Assembly (NCBI GenBank): GCA_013284265.1
Contig: JABTBR010000044.1
Location: 1 to 62,861 of the forward strand
Source: Oxalobacteraceae bacterium
GTDB taxonomy: Bacteria; Pseudomonadota; Gammaproteobacteria; Burkholderiales; Burkholderiaceae_D
DNA: 62,861 nt
Direction: 5' to 3'
Part shown: piece after piece, positions 33,207 to 41,902 of the stretch
How the letters are laid out: each line of letters starts with the position of its first letter
Numbering within the stretch: position 1 is the first letter of the stretch
The notes under the pieces: generated by a model
What the model was told of the DNA's origin: nothing
Databases searched by the model: none
The model's input: only the letters and a program-made list of their open reading frames with translations
Made by a program: the position numbers and the translations under genes

Positions 33207-34588
33207 GCATCCCCTCCCAAACTGCGCAGCGGCTGATCGAGCAGGCTGCGGTTGATATCGATACGGGCGCCGCGCAGCAGGCGCGCGCGCAGCTCGGCCA
33301 GTTGCGCGACGGCGGTGGCGCGGGCGATCGCCTGGCTGGCGGCATAGCGCACCGCTTCCGAATCGGCCGCCTGATAGCCCTGCACGCGCTGCTCAACCTG
33401 CACGATTTCCCAGTGCGCCTTGTCCTGCGGGCCGACCGGGCTGCGGATAGGCCGCGACAACTGCCCTTCCGGCTGGGAGAACGCCAGTTGCGCCAGCCAG
33501 TCCGGCTTGCCCTCGTGCCGTATCCAGTCCAGCTCTCCGCCATTGGCGGCGTCGGACGCGATCGAGTGGCGCCGCGCCAGCGCACTGAAATCGCTGCCGC
33601 CGCGCAGCTCATTGTGGATTTTCTGCGCCAGCGCTTCGTCGGCGACGCGGATATGGCGTGCCTTGACTTTTTCGATGCGCTGGAACTCGTCGCGATGCTG
33701 CTGGTAGTAGCTGGTGATGTCGCCCTGGCTCACCTGGGTGGCCAGCTTCTGCAGCAAGACGCTGGAACCATGCATGTCGGCGCCGATGCCGTGCAGCTGC
33801 TGCAGCGCCACCACGTCGTCCTGGTCGGACAGCGCGCGGCGCAGGTCGGCGACGGCGCGCTCGCCAAACTGCTGGCGGCTCCAGCTCAGCGTAAACAGCC
33901 CGCCCAGCTGCTGCCTGGCCTGCTGCTGGATAAAATCGGGCTGGCGATTGAACAGCGCCACCCTGCCCTGCACATTCTGCCGGCGGTACACATCGTACAA
34001 ACTCATGCTGGACAAGGCGCCGCCGGGCAAGCGGTAGCGCAGCACGACGATGGCGCGGGCACGGGCCTGCTGTTCCGCGTTCAGCGTATAGGCCAGCTTG
34101 AGCTGATCGGGTTTGCCGAACACGGCGTCCAGCGCGGCCCGTTCGGGCTCGGCTTGTTCCACGATCAGGCCGAGCAGGCTGGCGCCGGGCAGGCGCAGCA
34201 AGGCGGCCTCCAGCTCCTTGCCGTACAGGGTGCGCAAGGTCGCGGCCAGTTGGTCGTCCAGCGCCACGTCGCGCGTGTAGCCGACGCCCTGGCCACCGAA
34301 CAGCGCCGCTTCGCCCCAGCTCTTGCGGGCGGCGTCGGCCAGCAGGCGGTTGACGACGATGTTTTCCAGCGTGGCGCTGCGGGCGGCCTTGTCGTCCTGG
34401 CGCCGCGCCATGCGCCACAGCGCGTCGACGCTGAAGGCTTGCACCGGCTCCTTGTCGATGCGCGCTGCGAGGGCGGCGTCCTTGAGCTGGTAGACCAGCG
34501 CCGCCGATACCGGCGCGGTCAACAGCAGCAGGGTCGCCCCCGCCGCCGCCAGCCAGCCTGCCTTGCTACTGAGGGCGGCCGGACCCAT
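33203..34588 (-). CDS. Periplasmic parvulin-type peptidyl-prolyl isomerase
   Basis: A 461-aa PPIase with an N-terminal signal/anchor (AGWLAAAGATLLLLTAPVSAALVYQL). A long helical chaperone-like region follows (about 35-290). The parvulin (rotamase) domain covers about 300-400: VKARHIRVADEALAQKIHNELRGGSDFSALARRHS, GGELDWI and AFSQPEGQLSRPIRSPVG. The layout is that of SurA/PrsA-like foldases that assist exported proteins. Its ATG is 2 bp after the stop of the phospholipase C-like gene, and its stop overlaps the next start by 4 bp. This tight coupling suggests it folds that secreted enzyme, an inference from context. Confidence 0.83.
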   Translation of the reverse strand: MGPAALSSKAGWLAAAGATLLLLTAPVSAALVYQLKDAALAARIDKEPVQAFSVDALWRMARRQDDKAARSATLENIVVNRLLADAARKSWGEAALFGGQGVGYTRDVALDDQLAATLRTLYGKELEAALLRLPGASLLGLIVEQAEPERAALDAVFGKPDQLKLAYTLNAEQQARARAIVVLRYRLPGGALSSMSLYDVYRRQNVQGRVALFNRQPDFIQQQARQQLGGLFTLSWSRQQFGERAVADLRRALSDQDDVVALQQLHGIGADMHGSSVLLQKLATQVSQGDITSYYQQHRDEFQRIEKVKARHIRVADEALAQKIHNELRGGSDFSALARRHSIASDAANGGELDWIRHEGKPDWLAQLAFSQPEGQLSRPIRSPVGPQDKAHWEIVQVEQRVQGYQAADSEAVRYAASQAIARATAVAQLAELRARLLRGARIDINRSLLDQPLRSLGGDA

Positions 34589-34590
34589 GC

Positions 34591-35613
34591 TTAGTTCGCC
34601 AGCCGTTCGGCGGCGCGGTTCAGCACATGCACCACCATCGCGATCGAGTGCGGAATCATCTGCTTGGCCACGCGCTTGCGGTCGTTCTCGTCGTTCGACG
34701 ACAGCACGATGCCGCCGTTGGCATACGAATAGGTGCCGCCCTGCGTCAGCAGCGGACGGATATCGACGGCGCTGGCGGCCACCGGCGTGAAGTCGGCCAG
34801 CGCCGTGCGCACCAGCGTGCCATCGTTCAGGCGTTCGCTGTCATAGTGGTCGCCCACCCAGGTTTCCCAGCCGGAGTGGTCGTGCCCGGAACTGGCCCAG
34901 GTGTGGTGCGGCTGCAGCAGGTCGGTGGTGTGCAGCGAGAAGCCCAGGCTTTGCGCGGTCGGCTGCGCCAGGAACTGCTGGAACCAGTACTGGCCCAGAT
35001 TGTCGATGGGCTGGAAGGGCATTTTCTCGAAATCGGCATACTGCGCCGGCGTAGAATAGCCGCCCAGGCGGTAGTGCGCCTCGGTGACGCCATAGGTATT
35101 GTATTTGCTGCTGTCGCCGAACCAGCCCTTCATGCCGCCGGCGCCATCATCGAGGTAATCGCCATACAACCAGCCCGCGGCCAGATTGTCGATGTCGCCG
35201 GCCATGCCCAGCTTGGCGTAGTTATAGCCGCCGAAGGGATTGCCGTGCGCATCGGCGCCCGCGGTGTGGTTCTGGAAGTGCCAGTAGGAGGTGTACTTGA
35301 CGATGCCCGAACCGGCGCCCCAGACCGGCGCCAGCACGCAGCTGCCGGTGGAGGCGCCGCAGAAATAGGTGTCGGCGAAATCGTCGACGTCGTAGGCGCC
35401 CTGCCCCAGCGCCTGCGCGAACTGCTCCATCGTGTAGCCGGCGCGCGTCACGCCGGCCGCCAGCTTGGCGTAATTGGTGATGCCGGGGTTGTTCTTCATG
35501 AAGGAGACGGCATCGAGCACGATGCGTCGGTGGGTCTCTTGCTGCCATGCTTGTGCAGGTGCGCTTGCGAGTATTGCCAGAACCAGGCTTGTGGCCATCA
35601 ATCCAGATTTCAT
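34591..35613 (-). CDS. Secreted zinc-dependent phospholipase C / S1-P1 nuclease-superfamily enzyme
   Basis: A 340-aa exported enzyme. Cleavage after AQA (residue 22) would leave Trp as mature residue 1 and His as residue 6 (WQQETH), matching the W1/H6 zinc ligands of the P1-nuclease/phospholipase C fold, which need a free N-terminal Trp. Further likely ligands are Asp in AYDVDDFAD, His in SYWHF, His/Asp in SLHTTDLLQPHH and His-x3-Glu in HSGWE. It should be a trinuclear zinc phosphodiesterase acting on phospholipids or nucleic acids; which one cannot be told. GGAGA lies before the ATG. It is the first gene of an operon with a foldase and a small exported protein. Confidence 0.82.
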   Translation of the reverse strand: MKSGLMATSLVLAILASAPAQAWQQETHRRIVLDAVSFMKNNPGITNYAKLAAGVTRAGYTMEQFAQALGQGAYDVDDFADTYFCGASTGSCVLAPVWGAGSGIVKYTSYWHFQNHTAGADAHGNPFGGYNYAKLGMAGDIDNLAAGWLYGDYLDDGAGGMKGWFGDSSKYNTYGVTEAHYRLGGYSTPAQYADFEKMPFQPIDNLGQYWFQQFLAQPTAQSLGFSLHTTDLLQPHHTWASSGHDHSGWETWVGDHYDSERLNDGTLVRTALADFTPVAASAVDIRPLLTQGGTYSYANGGIVLSSNDENDRKRVAKQMIPHSIAMVVHVLNRAAERLAN

Positions 35614-35760
35614 CGTGTCTCCGTTGGGTGTGGGAAGCGTCGCTTTAGGTGTAAAGCTTGTCGAAATTACACCTATTTAACGTTTCGGGCATCAGAAATG
35701 TTTCAATCTCTGAAGAGGCCCCACTCTAATGAGGCATTATTACCACGCCATGACGAAACA

Positions 35761-36774
35761 CTAACTTAGAGGACTTCCACTCAAAGCATTGGGGCAAGCC
35801 TCGCCCTGCAGGAAGCTGGCCAGATTGGCGAAGGTGATGGCGGCGATCTCGGCCAGCGCTTCGACGGTGAGGAAACCCTGGTGGCCGGTCACGAGGACGT
35901 TGGGGAAGGTCATCAGGCGCTGGAACACATCGTCGTCGATGATATCGGCCGAGCGGTCGCGGAAGAACAGCGCGCTCTCCTGCTCGTACACATCGATCGC
36001 CAGCGCGCCGAGCCGGCGCGACTTGAGTGCGGCGATCACGGCCAGCGTATCGACCAGCGCGCCGCGCGAGGCATTGACCAGCATCGCGCCCGGCCGCATT
36101 TGCGCCAGCGCTGCCTCATCGATCATATGGCGGGTGGCGTCGTTGAGCGGGCAATGCAGCGAGACGATGTGCGCTTCGGGCAGCAATTCGGCCAGCCCCA
36201 CCAGCCTGCCGTAGGCGGCAAAGGCGGGATCGGGCTGGGGATCGCAGCCCAGCACGCGGCAGCCGATGCCATGAAAGATGCGCGCCGTGGCTACGCCGAT
36301 GCGGCCCAGGCCGATCAGGCCCACCGTCTTGCCATGCAAGGTCATGCCCTGCAAGCCATCGAGCGAGAAATTCCCCTCGCGCACGCGGGCATAGGCGCGA
36401 TGGGTGTGGCGGTTCAGCGTTTGCACCAGCGCCAGCGCGTGTTCGGCCACCGCCTCGGGCGCATAGGCCGGCACCCGTGCGACGAACAGGCCAAGACTGG
36501 CGGCGGCGTACAGATCGACGTTATTGAAGCCGGCGCAGCGCAGCAGCACGGCGCGCACGCCCAGCGCGTGCAGCGCGGCCAGCACGGCGGCGTCGAGCAC
36601 ATCGTTGACGAAGACACAGACCGCTTCGCAGCCCTGCGCCAGCGCCACGGTGGCGGGCGTAAGCGCGCTGTCGTAATAGCGCAGCGCGAGACTGGCGGTG
36701 GCGGGATGGCACGGGCGGGCGGCGTCCAGAAACGGACGCTCATAGGGCTGGGTGCTGAAGACGGCCAGGTTCAT
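35761..36774 (-). CDS. ldhA: D-lactate dehydrogenase-type D-2-hydroxyacid dehydrogenase
   Basis: A 337-aa NAD-dependent D-isomer 2-hydroxyacid dehydrogenase, probably reducing pyruvate to D-lactate. The NAD motif is GLIGLGRIGVATA. Catalytic Arg lies in NASRGALVDT, Glu near YEQESALFFRD and His in VLVTGHQGFLT. RCAGFNNVDL and the FFRDRSADIIDDDVFQRLM segment are typical of fermentative LdhA. A longer frame extends to 36909, but GGAG stands 6 nt before the ATG at 36774. A palindromic repeat lies about 140 bp upstream. No operon partner is seen. Confidence 0.88.
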   Translation of the reverse strand: MNLAVFSTQPYERPFLDAARPCHPATASLALRYYDSALTPATVALAQGCEAVCVFVNDVLDAAVLAALHALGVRAVLLRCAGFNNVDLYAAASLGLFVARVPAYAPEAVAEHALALVQTLNRHTHRAYARVREGNFSLDGLQGMTLHGKTVGLIGLGRIGVATARIFHGIGCRVLGCDPQPDPAFAAYGRLVGLAELLPEAHIVSLHCPLNDATRHMIDEAALAQMRPGAMLVNASRGALVDTLAVIAALKSRRLGALAIDVYEQESALFFRDRSADIIDDDVFQRLMTFPNVLVTGHQGFLTVEALAEIAAITFANLASFLQGEACPNALSGSPLS

Positions 36775-36911
36775 TGCAAGCTCCGGTACCGGCCGGGGGC
36801 CGGCCAGGGAACTTGCAGTATAGGCCGGCCACCTCGAATGGCACGTTCGCCACGCGCGGGAGACGGCAAATTTCAGGAAAGTACTCGGCGCGCGGGCCGG
36901 CGGCGGCATTC

Positions 36912-36978
36912 AAAACCCACGGCTGCCCCATGGGGTCTGACCCGGCGGGTCAGACCCCGGCTCTTTGCCGTGGGTTTT
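36912..36978. repeat. Dispersed palindromic element, copy B (most regular)
   Basis: A perfect 12-bp outer inverted repeat, AAAACCCACGGC (36912-36923) / GCCGTGGGTTTT (36967-36978), encloses a perfect 12-bp inner inverted repeat, GGGGTCTGACCC (36932-36943) / GGGTCAGACCCC (36947-36958), with loop GGC. It lies between ldhA and the DUF3141 gene, downstream of the latter. Confidence 0.92.
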
Positions 36979-37010
36979 AACAGCACCGCGTCACGCCCAC
37001 GCCCGCCAAC

Positions 37011-39203
37011 TCAAACCGTCGTGGTTTTCTCATCGACCTGCAAAATCTGGGCGACCCGGTTCAGCCGCTGCAGTTTTTCTTCCTTGATCGGTCCGCCCAT
37101 GGCCAGCAGCTTGCGCGCCAGTTCCAGCGCTTCGCGGCGCTGCTCCACCTTCGGCAGCAAGGCATGCAGGCCGGCCAGCGCACGCTCTTCATCGAGCCGC
37201 ACCAATGAGGTCTGCCGCTTGACCGCATGCTTGAGCTGGGCCAGCGTGATCTTGCTGTCAAGCCCGCGCTCGCGGATCAGCTTGCGGATACCGTCGAAGG
37301 GACGCTTGTCAACCACGCCCACACCGCTGGCCACATAGATCAGCAGGCGCAAAAAGCCCGATTCCTGGCTGCCCTTTTCGAACCAGGTTTCCAGTTCCGT
37401 GTGTTTGAGCTTGCGCACTTCCTGCTGCTCCCAGCTGGGCGTGCGGACCGGCTTGGCCGTGTGCAGGGCCTCGGGCTTGAAGCCCACCAGCGCGGCCGTC
37501 AGCGGCAATTCGTAAATGGCCTTGAAGGTCATTTCGCTGGCCGCGTCGCGCACGTCGCGGTAGGTGTCGAGCACCTGCACGATGCCGGCGCTGGCCTGCT
37601 GCTCGGCCAGCAGCAGCGGATTGTCCGGCGCCACCTGCTTGCGCTGCGCGCGCACGGCCGCGGCGATCGGCGCCAGCGCTTTCAACATCGGATTGCTGTC
37701 CGACAGCAACTGGCGCTCCAGCCGCGCGCTGCTCATATTGCGCAGCAGCGTGGCACTGGTCTCGTTGGAGAAGGCCTTGACCCAGGGCGAGACGAAACTG
37801 TCGTACATGGTCTGGTTGACCTGCGCCACGCGGCGCACCACCTCGAAGGCGCGTTCGTCCTGGCGGCCGTCGTCCAGCGCCAGGATATCGTCGACCTCGC
37901 GCGGCTCGAAGCGGATCACATAGCGGCCGGTGACGAATTCCAGCCCCGGCAGCTCGGGATGGACGTCGGTGATGATGGCTTCGTACAGGCCGGGCGGCAG
38001 GATATCCATCAGGTCGAGCGCGCAGGCCAGTTCATTGTGCTCGCGCGTGGCCACGCCGGCCGAGACGAAGATGCCCAGGTGGCCCACATGCTCGTGCAGG
38101 AAGTAGACGATGGTCTGCTCGTTCTCGCGGATCTCGTCGGTGTTGGCGTACAGGTCGGGTATCCAGTTCAGCGCCTGCTGCGGCGGCGTGATGTTGTCGC
38201 CCCAGGAGGCGAACACGATGATGGGCGAGCGGATATTGCGCAGGTCGATCTGGCGCCTGCCCTCGTCGATATGGATCTCGCCGGCGCTCAGGCGGTTGCC
38301 CACGAAGAGGTTCTGGCTGATCCACTCCATCTCCTCTTTATTGAGCAGGAAGTGGCCGCCCCACCAGCGTTCGAAATCGAGGAAGCGCTGGCGTTCGGTG
38401 TCGATCTTGGCATACAGCGAATACGGTTTGGACCAGTAGGTATTGGCCGGATCGAGCTGCTCGAAATTGTTCACCAGATGGGCGCCGTCGAACTTGCCGT
38501 TGCCCAGGTCGCCGGCGAAGGAGGCGGCCCAGGTGCCGCCCAGCAGGCCGCCGGAATAACGCATCGGGTACTTGCCGGCCACGCCGGACCAGTAGGAAAT
38601 CGGCGAACCGGCCAGCAGGATGGGGCCGACCGATTCGGGCGACAGCGCGGCCAGGATCATCAAGGCCCAGCCGCCCTGGCAATTGCCGATGACGAAAGGC
38701 TTGCCGGCGTCGCCGGGATGGAGTTCGTTGACCTTGGCGATGAACATCTGCTCGGCCGCCGTCACGCATTCGATGGTCTGGCCCGGCTCCGGATGGGGGA
38801 AGAACATCACGAAATAGCAGGGGTGGCCCTGCTTGAGGGCGATGCCGATCTCGCTGTCGATCTTGGAACCGCCGATGCCGGGGCCGTGGCCGGCGCGCGG
38901 ATCGATCACCACGAAGGGACGCTTGTGCGCATCGGTGGGCACGCAGTCGGCCGGCGGCTTGATCAGCGCCAGCGCGTAGTTGGCCGGGCGTTCAAGCTTG
39001 CGGCCGTCGACGATGATCTCGTAATCGAAGATCAGCACGGGCGGCTTGCCGGACTGCTCGTGTTCCAGGTACATATTGCCGCGTTCCCTGAGCACATCGA
39101 GCGTCAGGATGGAACGCTGCCAGGCGTCGGTCCAGTACTCGACCGCGGCGCCGGCCCAGTTGGGCATGAAGGGAAAGGAAGCGGACGGGCTCGGTGAGGG
39201 CAT
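37011..39203 (-). CDS. DUF3141 protein with PhaC-like alpha/beta-hydrolase domain
   Basis: A 730-aa protein annotated elsewhere as DUF3141 or 'poly(3-hydroxyalkanoate) synthetase'. The alpha/beta fold (about 50-420) carries a PhaC-like triad: Cys175 in the nucleophile elbow GNCQGG, Asp336 in WGDNITPP and His375 in HEHVGHLGIF. A Cys nucleophile is the mark of PHA synthases rather than lipases. The C-terminal 300 residues are helical and unassigned. It follows a phasin gene by 81 bp on the same strand, supporting a role at PHA granules, possibly synthesis or mobilisation of a polymer. The upstream in-frame ATG at 39266 is less likely. Activity is unproven for this family. Confidence 0.82.
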   Translation of the reverse strand: MPSPSPSASFPFMPNWAGAAVEYWTDAWQRSILTLDVLRERGNMYLEHEQSGKPPVLIFDYEIIVDGRKLERPANYALALIKPPADCVPTDAHKRPFVVIDPRAGHGPGIGGSKIDSEIGIALKQGHPCYFVMFFPHPEPGQTIECVTAAEQMFIAKVNELHPGDAGKPFVIGNCQGGWALMILAALSPESVGPILLAGSPISYWSGVAGKYPMRYSGGLLGGTWAASFAGDLGNGKFDGAHLVNNFEQLDPANTYWSKPYSLYAKIDTERQRFLDFERWWGGHFLLNKEEMEWISQNLFVGNRLSAGEIHIDEGRRQIDLRNIRSPIIVFASWGDNITPPQQALNWIPDLYANTDEIRENEQTIVYFLHEHVGHLGIFVSAGVATREHNELACALDLMDILPPGLYEAIITDVHPELPGLEFVTGRYVIRFEPREVDDILALDDGRQDERAFEVVRRVAQVNQTMYDSFVSPWVKAFSNETSATLLRNMSSARLERQLLSDSNPMLKALAPIAAAVRAQRKQVAPDNPLLLAEQQASAGIVQVLDTYRDVRDAASEMTFKAIYELPLTAALVGFKPEALHTAKPVRTPSWEQQEVRKLKHTELETWFEKGSQESGFLRLLIYVASGVGVVDKRPFDGIRKLIRERGLDSKITLAQLKHAVKRQTSLVRLDEERALAGLHALLPKVEQRREALELARKLLAMGGPIKEEKLQRLNRVAQILQVDEKTTTV

Positions 39204-39284
39204 GCTGTCATCCAGGAGGTTCGTGCCGTGGTCAAGACCGCGCCCGCCAATGGCGGCGCGCGGCACCGTGCGGATCGGGGCGGA

Positions 39285-39644
39285 TCAGGCCTTGGGGAAG
39301 GCGCCCGCCGGGACGCCGGCCAGGGCCATGCTTTCCTGCATCAGGCGCAGGTATTCGGCGCCCAGATCCTTGTAGATGTCGGCCGCCTGCTGGCCATAGT
39401 TGCGCGCGCCATCGATGGCCGACTGGGCCGGATAATACATGGACGAAGGCTGCTCCTGGCTGCGCATCTGGCTCAGCGCGGCCGTGGAATTGCTCATCGC
39501 TTCCTGCACAGTCCGCTTGTTCAGCTCGGCCAGCCGGGTAAAGCCATCGAGGGTAGTCTTGTTGAGCGCGCTGACCAGCTGTAACTGGGCGGCCCATTGC
39601 GAAGTGGCGGCGGCGGAAAACTGATTCGGTTCTGTAGCGAACAT
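39285..39644 (-). CDS. Phasin family protein
   Basis: A 119-aa amphipathic helical protein of the phasin family that coats polyhydroxyalkanoate granules. The typical pattern is visible: NQFSAAATSQWAAQLQLVSALNKTTLDGFTRLAELNKRTVQEAMSN, followed by a Gln-rich hinge and a second helix ending in MALAGVPAG. GGGAGA lies 4 nt before the ATG. It is probably cotranscribed with the PhaC-like DUF3141 gene that follows, forming a two-gene granule unit. Confidence 0.88.
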   Translation of the reverse strand: MFATEPNQFSAAATSQWAAQLQLVSALNKTTLDGFTRLAELNKRTVQEAMSNSTAALSQMRSQEQPSSMYYPAQSAIDGARNYGQQAADIYKDLGAEYLRLMQESMALAGVPAGAFPKA

Positions 39645-40050
39645 CGGACTCTCCCTGTGCGCATGGAAGGTAGGAAAACCGTATGGTGATCAGCTGCCTG
39701 CGCGCGCCGCTGGCCACGCCGGCCATCGGCCCTGCCTGCGCAGCGGGGAAGGTGGCGTAGCTTGCAGGAGCAAGCAACGGCGAGACTCAGGCTAGCCGCC
39801 TGCCTGCCCCTTGTCAAGCGGAGAATCGTTGCCTTCATTCAAGGTTTACCGCCCTGGCCGCGCCAGGGCCTTACTTGGCCTTACCTGGCCGGCGCTCCGC
39901 CGCGCCCGAAATGCGTCGCGCGCGCAACGATTTGCGCAAATTGTCCCGCCCCATAAACGCTACCGCTGGTTACAATACGGCACCTGTTCTCAGCTGCCAT
40001 CCCGCAGCGCGCCCCGCTTCCACCCGGCGCCACAGGCCAACCAGACGACA
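39645..40050. other. Divergent phasin / GntR intergenic region (406 bp)
   Basis: No gene is supported. Two features stand out: a direct repeat of TTAC(T/C)TGGCC at about 39871-39890, and the perfect palindrome ATTTGCGCAAAT at 39930-39941, 110 nt before the GntR start. The palindrome is a candidate operator for the tandem GntR regulator or for the phasin operon. Confidence 0.5.
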
Positions 40051-41565
40051 ATGAGCACAGCACAGCATACCGACCACGCGGCGCCCCCGCCGCGCCAACC
40101 CAAACGGGGCGAACAGATCGCCGCCCAGATCCGCCAGGATATCCTCGCCAACACCTATGCGGTCGGCACCCTGCTCGGCAACGAGGCCGAGCTGATGCGG
40201 CGCTATGGCATCGCCCGCGCCACCCTGCGCGAAGCGATCCGCCAGCTCGAGCGCCAGGGCCTGGCCATCATGCGCCGCGGCATAGGCGGCGGCTTGCTGG
40301 TGCAGCAGCCGGCCCGCAAGGCGGCCGCCTACGCGCTGGCCAACTATCTGGAACTGAGCCATGTAAGCATGGACGAGCTGTTCGAGCTGCGCGAGCAGTT
40401 CGAGCTGCAGATCATCAGCGAAGCGATGCAGCGCCCCGACAGCGGCGAACACGCGCGCCTGCTGCAACTGCTGGCCGAACTGGAGGCCGCGCCGCTGTCG
40501 GACCTGGCCAATGAGGGGCGCCGCCATCTGGCCATCCGCAACGCCGTCAACGCGCTGACGCACAACCCCGCCGCCGCGCTGCTGCTCGAAACCATGCACC
40601 GGGTCACCGTGACGGCGCTGCCGCAGTTCCACAGCATCGCCGAAATGAGCGACTATGCCGCCCAGGCGCGCGCGCGCAAGCGCCGCCTGATCACGGCCAT
40701 CGTCGCGGGCGAACTGGAACAGGCCCGGCAAAGCGTGCTCGAAGACCTGCGCTATACGCGCCAGGTGGTGGCGCGCCAGCTGGCCGCCTTCGACCGCGAG
40801 GCGGCCGGCGCCGCCACGGCCACGCTGGACGTCACGCCCAATGTGGCCGGCCAGGCCATGCACCGCAAGCTGGCGCACCGGCTGGCCGTGACGATCAGCC
40901 GCGAAATCGCGCTCGACCAGCTGGCGCCCGGCACCCGGCTCGGGGCCGAAGTCGATCTGCTGAAAAAATATGCGGTCAGCCGGGCCGTGTTCCGCGAGGC
41001 CATCCGCACGCTGGAACTGCACGCGATCGTGCAGACCCGGCGCGGCGCCAAGGGCGGCCTGGTGGTGGGCCTGCCCTGCCCCACCTACACCATCGACCTG
41101 GTGGCCGGCTACTTCCACCACATCAAGCTGCAACGCAATCATCTGTACGCGGTCTGGTGCGCGCTGATGCTGGCCGCGGCGCAGTGGGCCGCCAGCCGCG
41201 CCAGCCCGGCGGCCATCGAGCAGCTGCGGCGCCTGAGCGCCGAAGCCGTCGGCGGCGGACCGGCCAGCCTGGTCAAGGCCATGACGGCGCTGCAGATCGC
41301 CATCGCCAAGCACTGCGGCAACCGCACGCTGTCGCTGTTTTCCCAGCTGCTGATCCGCTTCTCGATGCTGTACCGCAGCGCCGAACCGGACGGCGCGGAA
41401 CAGGTGATGGCGGCGCACCGGGCGCTGGTGGCCGCGATCGCCGCGCGCGACGCCGCGCTGGCGCGCCAGCGCATGGGCGAGACCATCGCGGTGATCGATC
41501 AGTTCTGGAGTATTTCCGGACGCAGCCTGGGCGAGACGCCGGGCCTGCCCAAGCTGCCCGCCTGA
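40051..41565 (+). CDS. Single-chain tandem GntR/FadR-type transcriptional regulator
   Basis: A 504-aa regulator made of two consecutive GntR units. The first winged HTH spans about residues 19-88 (RGEQIAAQIRQDIL...YGIARATLREAIRQLERQGL) and the second about 270-341 (HRKLAHRLAVTISREI...YAVSRAVFREAIRTLELHAI). Each is followed by a helical FadR/FCD-like effector domain. Ordinary members are about 230 aa and dimerise; here both halves are on one chain, so one molecule could act as a dimer. The frame is open from 39811, but the ATG at 40051 starts just before the first HTH. It is divergent from the phasin operon and may regulate it. Ligand unknown. Confidence 0.82.
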   Translation: MSTAQHTDHAAPPPRQPKRGEQIAAQIRQDILANTYAVGTLLGNEAELMRRYGIARATLREAIRQLERQGLAIMRRGIGGGLLVQQPARKAAAYALANYLELSHVSMDELFELREQFELQIISEAMQRPDSGEHARLLQLLAELEAAPLSDLANEGRRHLAIRNAVNALTHNPAAALLLETMHRVTVTALPQFHSIAEMSDYAAQARARKRRLITAIVAGELEQARQSVLEDLRYTRQVVARQLAAFDREAAGAATATLDVTPNVAGQAMHRKLAHRLAVTISREIALDQLAPGTRLGAEVDLLKKYAVSRAVFREAIRTLELHAIVQTRRGAKGGLVVGLPCPTYTIDLVAGYFHHIKLQRNHLYAVWCALMLAAAQWAASRASPAAIEQLRRLSAEAVGGGPASLVKAMTALQIAIAKHCGNRTLSLFSQLLIRFSMLYRSAEPDGAEQVMAAHRALVAAIAARDAALARQRMGETIAVIDQFWSISGRSLGETPGLPKLPA

Positions 41566-41602
41566 AGCGCACGGCAACGCGGGCGCCCGGGGAAGGCGAG
41601 GT

Positions 41603-41842
41603 TTACGCTTTTTCTTCCACGCGCTTCAGGCGCTGGCCGTGGATGCCCCAGACGCAGTCTTCGCCGTCGACGCGGCCGCACAAGGCCCAGCCGGTGCCGA
41701 TCTTGCGCACCGTGACGGGCACTTCCAGCTCCTTGGCCAGCTTCTCGGCCCACATCCCGGCGGCGCCCTGGCCCTTGAACAATTCCTGCCCCTCGAAGAT
41801 CACGGTGGCGTCGAATACGGGGGCGGCGAAGATGGTTTGCAT
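41603..41842 (-). CDS. Small conserved-looking hypothetical protein
   Basis: A 79-aa protein without a signal peptide or known motif; mixed alpha/beta with the strand-like ends TVIFEGQELF and PVTVRKIGTGWALCGRV. It has normal codon use for this genome, and AGG stands 6 nt before the ATG, which supports real coding. It lies downstream of the LolC/E-type gene on the same strand with about 60 bp between them. Function unknown. Confidence 0.55.
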   Translation of the reverse strand: MQTIFAAPVFDATVIFEGQELFKGQGAAGMWAEKLAKELEVPVTVRKIGTGWALCGRVDGEDCVWGIHGQRLKRVEEKA

Positions 41843-41902
41843 GGCGGACCTGTCAGTTTACAAATAAGAATGGCGCCATTTTACGCGAAGCGCCCGCCCG
41901 CA

